Source of the DNA: Clostridia bacterium
Lineage (GTDB): Bacteria > Bacillota > Clostridia > Oscillospirales > CAG-272
Length of the DNA: 36,428 bases
Assembly: GCA_017628755.1 (NCBI GenBank)
Contig: JAGBYM010000136.1
Location: 1-36,428, forward strand
Direction of reading: 5' to 3'
In this document: positions 7,203-14,342 of the stretch, piece after piece
Numbering within the stretch: position 1 is the first letter of the stretch
How the letters are laid out: each line of letters begins with the position of its first letter
The notes under the pieces: model-generated
Seen by the model: the letters and a program-made list of their open reading frames with translations, nothing else
What the model was told of the DNA's origin: nothing
The model's database searches: none
Program-made: the position numbers and the translations under genes

Positions 7203-7406
7203 TTAATTGTCTTTTTTGTATTCAAGAATTCCATCTACATCACAATCGAGAATTTTGCAAAGATCGTCGATGGTGACGGTTGTTATCGGTTTGTTGTGCT
7301 TAAGGCGGTCAATGAGACTGCCGCTTATTCCATATGTGGTGATAAGTTTATATGTTGTTAGACCTTTTTCTTTTAAGGTTTTGTAAAAAGGTTCGTATGT
7401 AATCAA
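7203..7406 (-). CDS. Small XRE-family helix-turn-helix regulator
   Basis: 67 residues if started at the TTG at 7406, which has AGGGGTG five bases upstream. A GTG at 7415 is possible but falls inside that ribosome binding site. The protein is essentially one Cro/CI-type helix-turn-helix: a helix KTLKEKGLTTYKLI, then GISGSLIDRLKHNKPITTVTIDDLCKILDC, ending in charged residues. Very short XRE proteins of this kind (YozG/Cro type) are common in Clostridia and act as autonomous repressors. It is a lone gene among repeats, which suggests an acquired segment. Its target is unknown; its own promoter region is the likeliest. Confidence 0.75.
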   Translation of the reverse strand: MITYEPFYKTLKEKGLTTYKLITTYGISGSLIDRLKHNKPITTVTIDDLCKILDCDVDGILEYKKDN

Positions 7407-7446
7407 ATTTTTCACCCCTATATTATTATAAATTATAGTCAGCCTA

Positions 7447-7475
7447 TTGACAATAGTCGATAAATAGACTATAAT
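7447..7475 (+). promoter_or_regulatory. Consensus sigma-70 promoter without an annotated gene downstream
   Basis: A perfect TTGACA (7447-7452), a 17-bp spacer and a perfect TATAAT (7470-7475). It points to the right, away from the XRE gene, into the 25-nt repeat and a terminator hairpin at 7517-7545. There is no open frame on the plus strand. Confidence 0.75.
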
Positions 7476-7481
7476 ATATAA

Positions 7482-7555
7482 GAAGGGCGCAAGCTCCGAT
7501 TGCTGCGACACAAAAAAACTGCTGGCTCGATTTGAGCCAGCAGTTATACTTTAGT
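7482..7555 (+). ncRNA. Candidate small RNA (repeat motif plus terminator)
   Basis: Starts about 7 bp after a perfect promoter, carries the 25-nt motif shared with 6652-6676, and ends in a 12-bp hairpin (7517-7545) and a weakly T-rich tail. It would be about 65-75 nt. It overlaps the 3' end of the feo transcript in antisense. This is a hypothesis: the hairpin's stronger T run lies on the other strand. Confidence 0.35.
7512..7545 (-). terminator. Terminator of the feo operon
   Basis: A 12-bp stem (7517-7528 with 7534-7545) followed on the minus strand by a T run, 6 bp past the stop codon of the Cys-rich peptide gene. Confidence 0.85.
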
Positions 7556-7721
7556 TATTTTCTTCACCGTTATTGCATCCGCACTTGCCCGAGCATTCCT
7601 TTGCATAGGGACAGCCGATGCATTTGACGCCTTTTTTCTTCTGCCGCCAAAGGTAGAAGCATATTGCGCCGATAACGGCGGCGACGATCAGGATGACGAT
7701 GATATCTGTTAAGTGTTCCAT
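7551..7721 (-). CDS. FeoB-associated Cys-rich membrane protein
   Basis: 56 residues, translated by hand from the ATG at 7721. One membrane span lies near residues 7-25 (IIVILIVAAVIGAICFYLW), followed by a basic QKKK stop-transfer stretch and a Cys-rich tail: CIGCPYAKECSGKCGC (34-49) with five Cys. This is the pattern of the small protein (FeoB_associated family) found after feoB in many Firmicutes, thought to help iron transfer. Its ATG shares one base with the feoB stop codon (TAATG), so it is translationally coupled. Confidence 0.92.
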   Translation of the reverse strand: MEHLTDIIVILIVAAVIGAICFYLWRQKKKGVKCIGCPYAKECSGKCGCNNGEENN

Positions 7722-9745
7722 TATTTTTTAAGCGATGCGATCCGCTTGCTGTTCTTTGCGATAAGCGAGACGATGATGACCGCGAATGCGGCAACCGCAA
7801 CAGCTCCGCCGATGGTTCCGCCGATATTGAGTGCGGAGGGGGCGGTGATGATAGTGCCGATGGTGTTAACAAGGTAGCCGATGGTGAATCCCACACCGAG
7901 CTGGAGTGCGATACCGCTCCAGAGCCATTTTGCGCTCTTGAGCTCGGAGTTCATCGAGCCGATTGCGGCAAAGCAAGGGGGAGAGAAGAGGTTGAACATA
8001 AGGTATGCAAGAGCCGCCGCCTTGGTGATCGCGATGATGCCTGCGACCTCCGCGCCCGAGCCTTCAAGCATTTGGAGCTCTTCGATATTGATAAGGTTTT
8101 CAAGTCCGACAAAGCAAACCGCGAGGGTACCTACAACGTTTTCCTTGGCGATAAAGCCTGTGATAGCCGCCGCCGCAAGCTGCCACGATACTACTCCGAC
8201 AACAGGAACAAGGAGGTACGCGAAGGGAGACGCGATCGAGGCGAGGATAGAAGCGTCTGCGCTTTCAGCCTCGGTAAAGGACCATGTGAAGGTCTGCATG
8301 ATATGTACTGCGGTGTTACAAAGGAGAATGATGGTTGCCGCCTTGACGATATATGACCAGCCGCGGCTACACATCGAAGTGAATGCGCGCCAGAACGAGG
8401 GAGCCTTGTACTCGGGCAGCTCCATGATGAAGAAGGACTTCTTCTTTCTGTTGCCTGTGATAGCGTTGATAAGAAGTGCGGCAAGGAAGATCACAATGAT
8501 GCCCGAAAGGTACATCACCCAGCTTACCCAACCCGCGTTATCGAAGAATGCGCCCGCAAAGAGAGAGATTACGGGGATCTTCGCGCCGCAGGGCATGAAG
8601 GGAGTGATCATAGCCGTAGCGCGGCGTTCGCGCTCGTTGCGGATGGTACGGCAAGCCATAACGCCGGGAACTGCGCAACCGATGCCGATTACAAAGGGGA
8701 TGACGGATTTGCCCGAAAGCCCGACCTTCTTGAAGATCGGGTCGAGAACGACGGAAACGCGAGCCATGTAACCGCAGTCTTCGAGAAGCGCGATAAGGAA
8801 GTACATTACCATAACGAGGGGTAAGAATCCGAGAACCGCGCCGACACCGCCGATGATACCGTCAACGACGAGTGCGTAAAGGATGGGGGATGCGCCCTCC
8901 ATAAGTCCGCCGACCCATTCGGCGAAGATGTCGATCAGGGTGACGAGACCGGGGATGGTGGTTCCGTTTTCAAATTCGTAGCCCTCCGCGATCCATGCGC
9001 CGAGCCAGGACTGCGAGATCTGGAATACAAGGAACATTACAACGGCAAAGATCGGAATACCGAGCCATTTGTTGATAAGGATATTGTCGATCTTGTCACC
9101 GATATTTCTCTGGTTGGTCTTGATTTTACGCTGCTCAACTTCCTTGACGATCTTGTTTACAAACTCGAAACGCTTTCTGTCAGCCGCCACAACCGTTGCT
9201 TTATCGGTAAGGTCGATATCTCCCTGCGAATAGGGAGCCGCCTGTCCTTTGCCTATATTGGCAACAACAGCGTCGATGACAGCTTTGAGTCCGTCAGCGG
9301 AGGTTGCCGTTGTATTTATTACGGGGCATCCGAGCTTTTCGGAAAGCTTGCTTGAATCGATATCGGTGTGCTTTTTCTTGTTGATGTCGCTCTTGTTGAG
9401 CGCGACGACAACGGGAATGCCGAGCTCGAGAAGCTGGGTGGTGAAGAAAAGGCTTCTGCTGAGGTTGGTTGCGTCAACGATATTGATGATGGCGTCGGGG
9501 TTTGCGTTCTTGACGTATTCGCTTGTCACGCTTTCTTCACTTGTGAAGGGGGACATGGAATACGCGCCGGGAAGGTCGACCGCGATAAGCTGATCGTCGC
9601 CCGAATAGAAGGACTTTTTGATAGCGTGTTCCTTTTTATCAACAGTAACGCCCGCCCAGTTGCCGACCTTTTCGTTTGAGCCGGTAAGGGCGTTGAACAT
9701 AGTTGTTTTACCCGAGTTTGGGTTTCCTGTTAAAGCAATTCTCAT
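7721..9745 (-). CDS. feoB: Ferrous iron transport protein B
   Basis: 674 residues, normal length. The N-terminal G domain has GNPNSGKT (7-14, G1), VDLPG (56-60, G3) and NKSD (117-120, G4). Nucleoside-recognition Gate domains follow from about residue 210, with the FeoB core between them and about eight membrane spans (for example GVGAVLGFLPLVMVMYFLIA and GIGCAVPGVMACRTI, the conserved Cys-containing gate). It imports Fe2+ across the inner membrane using GTP hydrolysis. It lies between feoA and the Cys-rich peptide gene. An AAGGAG site precedes the ATG, and a DtxR-type operator sits about 55 bp upstream. Confidence 0.97.
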   Translation of the reverse strand: MRIALTGNPNSGKTTMFNALTGSNEKVGNWAGVTVDKKEHAIKKSFYSGDDQLIAVDLPGAYSMSPFTSEESVTSEYVKNANPDAIINIVDATNLSRSLFFTTQLLELGIPVVVALNKSDINKKKHTDIDSSKLSEKLGCPVINTTATSADGLKAVIDAVVANIGKGQAAPYSQGDIDLTDKATVVAADRKRFEFVNKIVKEVEQRKIKTNQRNIGDKIDNILINKWLGIPIFAVVMFLVFQISQSWLGAWIAEGYEFENGTTIPGLVTLIDIFAEWVGGLMEGASPILYALVVDGIIGGVGAVLGFLPLVMVMYFLIALLEDCGYMARVSVVLDPIFKKVGLSGKSVIPFVIGIGCAVPGVMACRTIRNERERRATAMITPFMPCGAKIPVISLFAGAFFDNAGWVSWVMYLSGIIVIFLAALLINAITGNRKKKSFFIMELPEYKAPSFWRAFTSMCSRGWSYIVKAATIILLCNTAVHIMQTFTWSFTEAESADASILASIASPFAYLLVPVVGVVSWQLAAAAITGFIAKENVVGTLAVCFVGLENLINIEELQMLEGSGAEVAGIIAITKAAALAYLMFNLFSPPCFAAIGSMNSELKSAKWLWSGIALQLGVGFTIGYLVNTIGTIITAPSALNIGGTIGGAVAVAAFAVIIVSLIAKNSKRIASLKK

Positions 9746-9798
9746 TCAGGGAATTATCTCCTTAATACTATATGTGGATGTTTGAATTTCTTAAGTCG

Positions 9799-9814
9799 GT
9801 TAGCCAAGGCTAAC
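9799..9814. promoter_or_regulatory. DtxR/IdeR-type operator ahead of feoB
   Basis: GTTAGCCAAGGCTAAC, a near-perfect 16-bp palindrome matching the two sites upstream of feoA and the TTAGGNTAGCCTAA-like boxes of DtxR-family metal regulators. A TTGATA on the minus strand directly abuts it and could be a weak -35. A small hairpin (GAAGAG/CTCTTC, 9828-9848) lies on the other side. Confidence 0.75.
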
Positions 9815-9851
9815 TATCAACCGTAAAGAAGAGGCAGATGACTCTTCCGAT

Positions 9852-10064
9852 TTAAATCAGGATAGCTGCTGCCAGCTGATTATCGATATTATATCTGCCG
9901 TCCTTGATCGAAACGGTACAGCCGCTTCTTCTGCGGGTGACAACGGTAATGGTCTCGCCGCTGTAACAGCCGAGGGAGAAGAGGAACGCATCGAGCTCCT
10001 CATCGTCCGTCTCAATGGATTTGATTATATATTCTTTGCCTTCGATGGCATCTCTGAGCGTCAT
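9852..10064 (-). CDS. feoA: Ferrous iron transport protein A
   Basis: 70 residues, a single SH3-like FeoA domain: the start MTLRDAIEGKEYIIKSI, a central FLFSLGCYSGETITVVTRR and the end AAAILI all fit the family. It is a small cytoplasmic partner that modulates FeoB. It is first in the operon; the 106-bp gap to feoB contains an additional operator. A GGTGA site precedes the ATG. Confidence 0.93.
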   Translation of the reverse strand: MTLRDAIEGKEYIIKSIETDDEELDAFLFSLGCYSGETITVVTRRRSGCTVSIKDGRYNIDNQLAAAILI

Positions 10065-10109
10065 TTTAATTCACCGCTTTTGCTTGAATTTGGAATTTCG
10101 GTTAGCGGA

Positions 10110-10125
10110 ATTAGCGTAGGCTAAC
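10110..10125. promoter_or_regulatory. DtxR/IdeR-type operator 1 ahead of feoA
   Basis: ATTAGCGTAGGCTAAC, sharing TTAGCNNAGGCTAA with the two other sites. It lies about 30-45 bases into the feoA transcript, 21 bp from the next site. Confidence 0.75.
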
Positions 10126-10130
10126 TGACG

Positions 10131-10146
10131 GTTAGCAGAGGCTAAT
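10131..10146. promoter_or_regulatory. DtxR/IdeR-type operator 2 ahead of feoA
   Basis: GTTAGCAGAGGCTAAT, just downstream of the expected transcription start. The 21-bp step from its neighbour places both on the same face of the helix. A further GGTTAGC half-site occurs at 10100-10106. Confidence 0.75.
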
Positions 10147-10162
10147 TTGTTTTCCATGCAAT

Positions 10163-10191
10163 ATTATACAGCATTTTGGGCAAAAAGTCAA
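10163..10191 (-). promoter_or_regulatory. Promoter of the feo operon
   Basis: On the minus strand TTGACT (10191-10186), a 17-bp spacer and TATAAT (10168-10163). The two operators lie immediately downstream, a layout for repression by metal-loaded DtxR-type protein. Confidence 0.85.
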
Positions 10192-10242
10192 GAACTTTTC
10201 CGGATATTTTTGATAAGTCGGATAATTTTGGCGAAAATGCGC

Positions 10243-10275
10243 AAAAACGGGATGCCCCAAGTGCGGCATCCCGTT
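10243..10275 (-). terminator. Terminator after mscL
   Basis: An 11-bp stem (10246-10256 with 10265-10275) followed on the minus strand by a T run, directly past the mscL stop. Confidence 0.85.
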
Positions 10276-10279
10276 AAAT

Positions 10280-10906
10280 TTACTTGCTTATGACGTCAAG
10301 GATCTTTTTGAGAAGCTCCTCGGTTGTGGGGTTATTTTCGCGCTCAATACGAGCCTTTTCGTCAGCCTCCGCCTTTGCTTTTGCGGCGGCTTCGTCGGCA
10401 AGGCGTTTTTTCTCGTCAAAGTAAGCCTTTACAGCTTCTTTGTCGCGGGGCTTGATGCCGTGCTCGCGCAGTTCCTTGCGCTCATGGCGGTCAAGAGTTT
10501 TTTCTGCAATTTTCTCGCTCAGCTCCTTGCGGTCTTCACGTACCTTATTGACGAATTTGAGTATGGTGAAGAGCACCAATGCTATCAGGAAAAAATTGAT
10601 AACAGCGTTGATAAATGCTCCCCAGTCGATGTAGATCGACTGTTCAAGATCGATCTCCTGCGCGATTACTATACCGTTTTCGTCAAGAACGTCTTTGTAG
10701 ACGGTTTTGAGGTAGGTGTAGATCTCGCTGAGAGAATCCGCGTCAAAGAGGGTTGCGAGAATGTAATTGACGATCGGCTTTAAGATATTGTTGCTCATCG
10801 CGGTGACGATGGCGGTGAAGGCACTACCGACAATAACACCGACCGACATATCAACCACGTTGCCGCGGTTGATGAATTTTTTGAATTCGCCGATGTAGTT
10901 GTTCAT
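10280..10906 (-). CDS. mscL: Large-conductance mechanosensitive channel, long C-terminal tail
   Basis: 208 residues against about 130-150 in most members. The N-terminal signature FKKFINRGNVVDMSVGVIVG (9-28) and the pore helix are typical, and TM2 (about 100-118) follows a longer periplasmic loop. The channel releases solutes during hypo-osmotic shock. The C-terminal 75 residues are extended, highly charged and Ala-rich (ADEAAAKAKAEADEKARIER), predicted helical or coiled coil, larger than the usual cytoplasmic bundle. It follows deoC with a 4-bp gap, so the two are probably co-transcribed. Confidence 0.95.
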   Translation of the reverse strand: MNNYIGEFKKFINRGNVVDMSVGVIVGSAFTAIVTAMSNNILKPIVNYILATLFDADSLSEIYTYLKTVYKDVLDENGIVIAQEIDLEQSIYIDWGAFINAVINFFLIALVLFTILKFVNKVREDRKELSEKIAEKTLDRHERKELREHGIKPRDKEAVKAYFDEKKRLADEAAAKAKAEADEKARIERENNPTTEELLKKILDVISK

Positions 10907-10910
10907 GATA

Positions 10911-11576
10911 TCAGTATCCCTTGACTTCCTCAGCCTTCATGAGCTTGACAAGCGCACTTGTGCCAAGGCGGGTCGCGCCGAGCTTTACGAATGCTTCTGC
11001 GTCGTCAAACGAGCGGATTCCGCCCGCCGCCTTGATCTTTACGCCTTCGGGCACGTTTGCGGCGAAGAGAGCGATATCCTCGCGGGTTGCGCCGCCGGTG
11101 GAGAAGCCGGTGGAGGTCTTGATGTAGTCGGCACCTGCCGCGCCTACGATCTTGCACATTTTGATCTTTTCTTCGTCTGTAAGAAGGCAGGTCTCAATGA
11201 TGACCTTGAGGATCTTATCGCCGCAAGCTTTCTTGACCTCGCGGATATCTTCCTCGACAAGATCGAAGCGTCCGTTCTTGATATTGCAGATGTTTGCTAC
11301 CATATCGATCTCGTTTGCGCCGTTTGCGATGGCGTCACGAGCCTCGGCGCACTTGCCAGCGGTTGTGGTGTAACCGAGAGGGAAACCGATAACGGTGCAG
11401 AGGTTGAGCTTGCCCTCGGTGTAATCGCGGGCGAAAGCGATATATGTTGCGGGGATGCAGACCGATGCGGTCTCATATTTCATTGCATCGTCGCAGATGA
11501 CCTTGATCTCTTCCTCGGTTGCGGTGGGCGAGAGGAGAGTGTGATCAGCGTATCTGAGAAGTTCCTGTTTTGTCAT
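10911..11576 (-). CDS. deoC: Deoxyribose-phosphate aldolase
   Basis: 221 residues from the ATG at 11576, which has an ideal GGAGG site; the frame extends to 11636 but the promoter occupies that part. It splits 2-deoxyribose-5-phosphate into glyceraldehyde-3-phosphate and acetaldehyde. The Schiff-base Lys is Lys153 in DYIKTSTGF, the proton-relay Lys is Lys182 in IKAAGGIR, and Asp91 in NEIDMV is present. A start at the pattern YADHTLL (9-15) is usual for the family. The partner here is mscL, not the usual nucleoside-salvage genes. Confidence 0.97.
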   Translation of the reverse strand: MTKQELLRYADHTLLSPTATEEEIKVICDDAMKYETASVCIPATYIAFARDYTEGKLNLCTVIGFPLGYTTTAGKCAEARDAIANGANEIDMVANICNIKNGRFDLVEEDIREVKKACGDKILKVIIETCLLTDEEKIKMCKIVGAAGADYIKTSTGFSTGGATREDIALFAANVPEGVKIKAAGGIRSFDDAEAFVKLGATRLGTSALVKLMKAEEVKGY

Positions 11577-11607
11577 TTTTATGACCTCCGGATAATTTAT
11601 TGCATAC

Positions 11608-11636
11608 ATTATATCATATTTTAAAGGAAAAATCAA
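11608..11636 (-). promoter_or_regulatory. Promoter of deoC-mscL
   Basis: On the minus strand TTGATT (11636-11631), a 17-bp spacer and TATAAT (11613-11608). Confidence 0.8.
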
Positions 11637-11740
11637 GACAGTAATTGTAAAGCCGTTTGGGCTTAACCGACAGTTGTATTACAGTGCATAAAAGTTAAGA
11701 TGATTTCGGAAAATTTCCTCTTTTATAAACTGCGCGGTGA

Positions 11741-11769
11741 TTGACATTTAGTACATTTTGTTATATAAT
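11741..11769 (+). promoter_or_regulatory. Promoter of the XRE-beta-helix gene
   Basis: A perfect TTGACA (11741-11746), a 17-bp spacer and a perfect TATAAT (11764-11769). It rules out the upstream in-frame TTG at 11741 as a start codon. The 5' UTR is about 25 nt. Confidence 0.85.
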
Positions 11770-11800
11770 TATATTAACGTATTATCTACGGAGGTCAAAA

Positions 11801-13027
11801 ATGGCAGGAATTGAGAATTTCGGAATAATCGTTCTTGAGGCAAGACGACGTGCGGGAATGACTCAAGAGGTGGTTGCCGGCAAGCTCGGCATCACTCCGC
11901 AGGCGGTCTCTAAGTGGGAAAATGGGCTCGGATATCCCGATGTCACTCTCTTTCCCGAGATCGCTGAGGTATTGAACATCCCGATAGGCAGTCTTTTCGG
12001 AATAGAAGCCGACGGCGACGGCTCGCCTGTTTTTCCGCAGAAAAAGGACGGACTGAATTACATCTTTTCGCATAATAACCGCGCCTGCTATTCCTCCAAG
12101 ACGCCTGAGAGGATAGACACGGAAAACCATATCGCGTATTTTACAGACGGAAGCCGCGCCGATCTTGAACGCGGCAACGCCGTTAACGTGGGCGGCGGAG
12201 AGATAAAATTTATCGAGGCTGAGGAGCGCGAAGACATCTCCGAAAGCGTCAAGGGCGAACTGTGCCGCGCTTTTCCCGATTTTTCATCTGTAACAGCCAA
12301 GCTGACTATGCCCTGCGAGTTCCGCATCAAGAGTGCGGCTGATGGCAAAGGACGCGTAGAGGCAAGCGGTAATTCAAAGTTTATATCGCATTTGATCACT
12401 GAAACAAACGGTGATACTCTTGAGATATCTTTCAAGAAGTCGATATTGGATATCGGAAGCCGAATGCGGAACACTTTGACAGTTTATCTCCCCTGCGACC
12501 GCGGAAGTGTGTTCAAAATTTCGGTAAGCGGTTCGTCTGACTGCGAAATATTGCCGTCTTGCGGGATCCTTGAAATATCGGTTGCGGGAAGCGGAGACGT
12601 CAGAGCCGCCGATTGCAACAGAATGCATTGCAGTATTGCGGGAAGCGGCGCCGTTAAGGTTGGAAAAGTGGCTTTCGGAACGAATATTTCGATCAGCGGA
12701 TCGGGCGACATTGATGCTGATTCTCTATGCGCACCGCTCATTAAGATCGCGGGAAGCGGATGCGTCAGAGCGCGCGAGGTCAAGGGCGACGAGATGAACG
12801 TCAGCATTGGCGGCTCGGGTGATATTGAGTGCGGCGGCGAGGTTGACACATTGAAGTTGACTGTCCACGGCTCGGGAGGCTTTGAGGCGCCGGGACTCAC
12901 CGTCGGAGAGGCTCATATTGCAGTTTCGGGCGGAGGGGATATCTTGATTGGAAGAATCAGACGCGCCTCGTACGAAACGCTTGGGAAGAATACGAGTCTT
13001 AAGGTGCTTCAAAGAGGGGATTTTTGA
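11801..13027 (+). CDS. XRE-type regulator fused to a GSG-repeat (GIN/DUF2807-like) domain
   Basis: 408 residues from the ATG at 11801 (GGAGG upstream). Residues 9-67 form a clear Cro/CI helix-turn-helix (LEARRRAGMTQEVVAGKLGITPQAVSKWEN). After a linker, residues about 165-390 resemble the GIN (DUF2807/DUF4097) beta-helix of putative adhesins. GSG[DACG]-type turns recur at about 243, 263, 281, 300, 318, 338, 357 and 377, a period of about 19 residues, one rung each. There is no signal peptide or membrane span, so this normally extracellular fold must be cytoplasmic here. It may sense a ligand or oligomerise. A dispersed repeat begins at its stop codon. Confidence 0.8.
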   Translation: MAGIENFGIIVLEARRRAGMTQEVVAGKLGITPQAVSKWENGLGYPDVTLFPEIAEVLNIPIGSLFGIEADGDGSPVFPQKKDGLNYIFSHNNRACYSSKTPERIDTENHIAYFTDGSRADLERGNAVNVGGGEIKFIEAEEREDISESVKGELCRAFPDFSSVTAKLTMPCEFRIKSAADGKGRVEASGNSKFISHLITETNGDTLEISFKKSILDIGSRMRNTLTVYLPCDRGSVFKISVSGSSDCEILPSCGILEISVAGSGDVRAADCNRMHCSIAGSGAVKVGKVAFGTNISISGSGDIDADSLCAPLIKIAGSGCVRAREVKGDEMNVSIGGSGDIECGGEVDTLKLTVHGSGGFEAPGLTVGEAHIAVSGGGDILIGRIRRASYETLGKNTSLKVLQRGDF

Positions 13028-13074
13028 GGGCAAAGGGCAGAGGTAAGGTGAATTTCCTCACTTTATTCGGAAAT
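13028..13074 (+). repeat. Dispersed extragenic repeat after the XRE-beta-helix gene
   Basis: Matches the reverse complement of 741-787 at about 85 percent over 46 nt (gggcaaag...taaggt...aatttcctc...cggaaa). It starts one base after the stop codon, as in the other copy. Confidence 0.6.
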
Positions 13075-13091
13075 TTTCATTAAATAAAACA

Positions 13092-13138
13092 TATAAAAGC
13101 AAGGGCATTCTCGGTTTGAGAATGCCCTTGCTTTTATA
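13092..13138. terminator. Strong bidirectional terminator
   Basis: A perfect 21-bp stem (13092-13112 with 13118-13138) with a 5-nt loop; the arms end in TTTTATA on both strands. Confidence 0.9.
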
Positions 13139-13234
13139 TAAACAATATAAATATTGCACTTTCTTTGATCAATCATAAATTCTTCAAAAATATATCATTC
13201 TCACGACACAGTTTGATGATATCCTATATATTGG

Positions 13235-13240
13235 TATAAT
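13235..13240 (+). promoter_or_regulatory. Extended -10 promoter of the ABC export operon
   Basis: TTGGTATAAT (13231-13240) with a TG two bases before the -10. No good -35 is seen, as expected for an extended -10 promoter. It is 20 bp ahead of the start codon. Confidence 0.6.
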
Positions 13241-13259
13241 TTAAAGGAGGTTACGAATT

Positions 13260-14342
13260 TTGATCAAGGTCAGAAATCTAACTAAAAATTACGGCAATCA
13301 CCTTGCCGTTAAGGGTATATCTTTCGACATTGAACCCGGAAAGATATACGGTCTGCTCGGCCCGAACGGTGCGGGTAAATCGACCACAATGAACATACTT
13401 ACAGGCTGTCTTGCCGCTACCTCGGGTGAGGTCAAGGTTGACGGTCACGATATTTTTGAGGATCCGATCGAGGCGAAGAAGCATATCGGTTATCTTCCCG
13501 AACAGCCTCCCGTCTACGGCGAGATGACTCCCCGCGAGTACCTCTCCTTCGTTGCAGAGGCAAAGGGCGTTCCCTTTGAGAAGAGCCTGCGCCACGTCAA
13601 GGAAGTTATGCAGCTGACGCAGATCTATGACGTCCGCAACAGACTCATCAAGAATCTTTCAAAAGGTTACCGCCAGCGTGTAGGCATCGCGCAGGCTATG
13701 ATCGGTGAGCCCGACGTTATCATCCTCGACGAGCCGACCGTAGGTCTTGACCCCGCGCAGATCATCGAGATCAGAAATCTTATCAGAAAGCTCGGCAGAA
13801 TCAAGACCGTTATCATCTCGAGCCATATTCTTGCCGAGATCAGCGCGGTCTGCGACCACGTTATCATCATCTCGCACGGCAATATCGTTGCCAACGACAC
13901 CCTCGAGCATCTTGAAGCAGAGGCGAGCCGCAACAACGCGCTGATCATCAAGATCAAGGGCGAGAAGGAAAAGGCACAGAAGCTCATCGGCGGCGTAAAG
14001 GGCGTCCTTTCCGCAGAGTACGCCGAGGAGAACGGTATTGTTACCGCTACCGTACAGTTTGAGGAGGGTGCCGACATCAGAGAGGATATCTTCAATATCT
14101 TCGCAGAGGCAAAGACTCCCATCCTCGATATGCATTCCAACGAATCCACCCTCGAGGATATCTTCCTTGAGCTTGCTTACGGTAACGACGAGCGTAACGC
14201 AAGCTTTGAGATCCCCGCGATTTCCGATGAAGAAGAGGAGACCGAGGAAGAGGCTGTTCACGCAAAGAAAAAGGCTGAAAAGGAAGAGGACGACTACAAG
14301 CCGCTCTTCAGCTCTTCCGATGATGAGGAGGGAGACGAATAA
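13260..14342 (+). CDS. ABC transporter ATP-binding protein (GldA/NatA-like)
   Basis: 360 residues, started at a TTG preceded by AAGGAGG nine bases upstream. Walker A GPNGAGKS (34-41), signature LSKGYRQ (133-139), Walker B VIILDEP (153-159) and the H-loop ISSH are all intact. The C-terminal 60 residues are an unusual acidic and Lys-rich tail (EEEETEEEAVHAKKKAEKEE) with no known fold. It powers the permease encoded next, whose ATG shares one base with its stop (TAATG). With the GldG-like and DUF4340 genes it forms the cassette also known from gliding bacteria and widespread in Clostridia, with unknown cargo. Confidence 0.93.
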   Translation: MIKVRNLTKNYGNHLAVKGISFDIEPGKIYGLLGPNGAGKSTTMNILTGCLAATSGEVKVDGHDIFEDPIEAKKHIGYLPEQPPVYGEMTPREYLSFVAEAKGVPFEKSLRHVKEVMQLTQIYDVRNRLIKNLSKGYRQRVGIAQAMIGEPDVIILDEPTVGLDPAQIIEIRNLIRKLGRIKTVIISSHILAEISAVCDHVIIISHGNIVANDTLEHLEAEASRNNALIIKIKGEKEKAQKLIGGVKGVLSAEYAEENGIVTATVQFEEGADIREDIFNIFAEAKTPILDMHSNESTLEDIFLELAYGNDERNASFEIPAISDEEEETEEEAVHAKKKAEKEEDDYKPLFSSSDDEEGDE

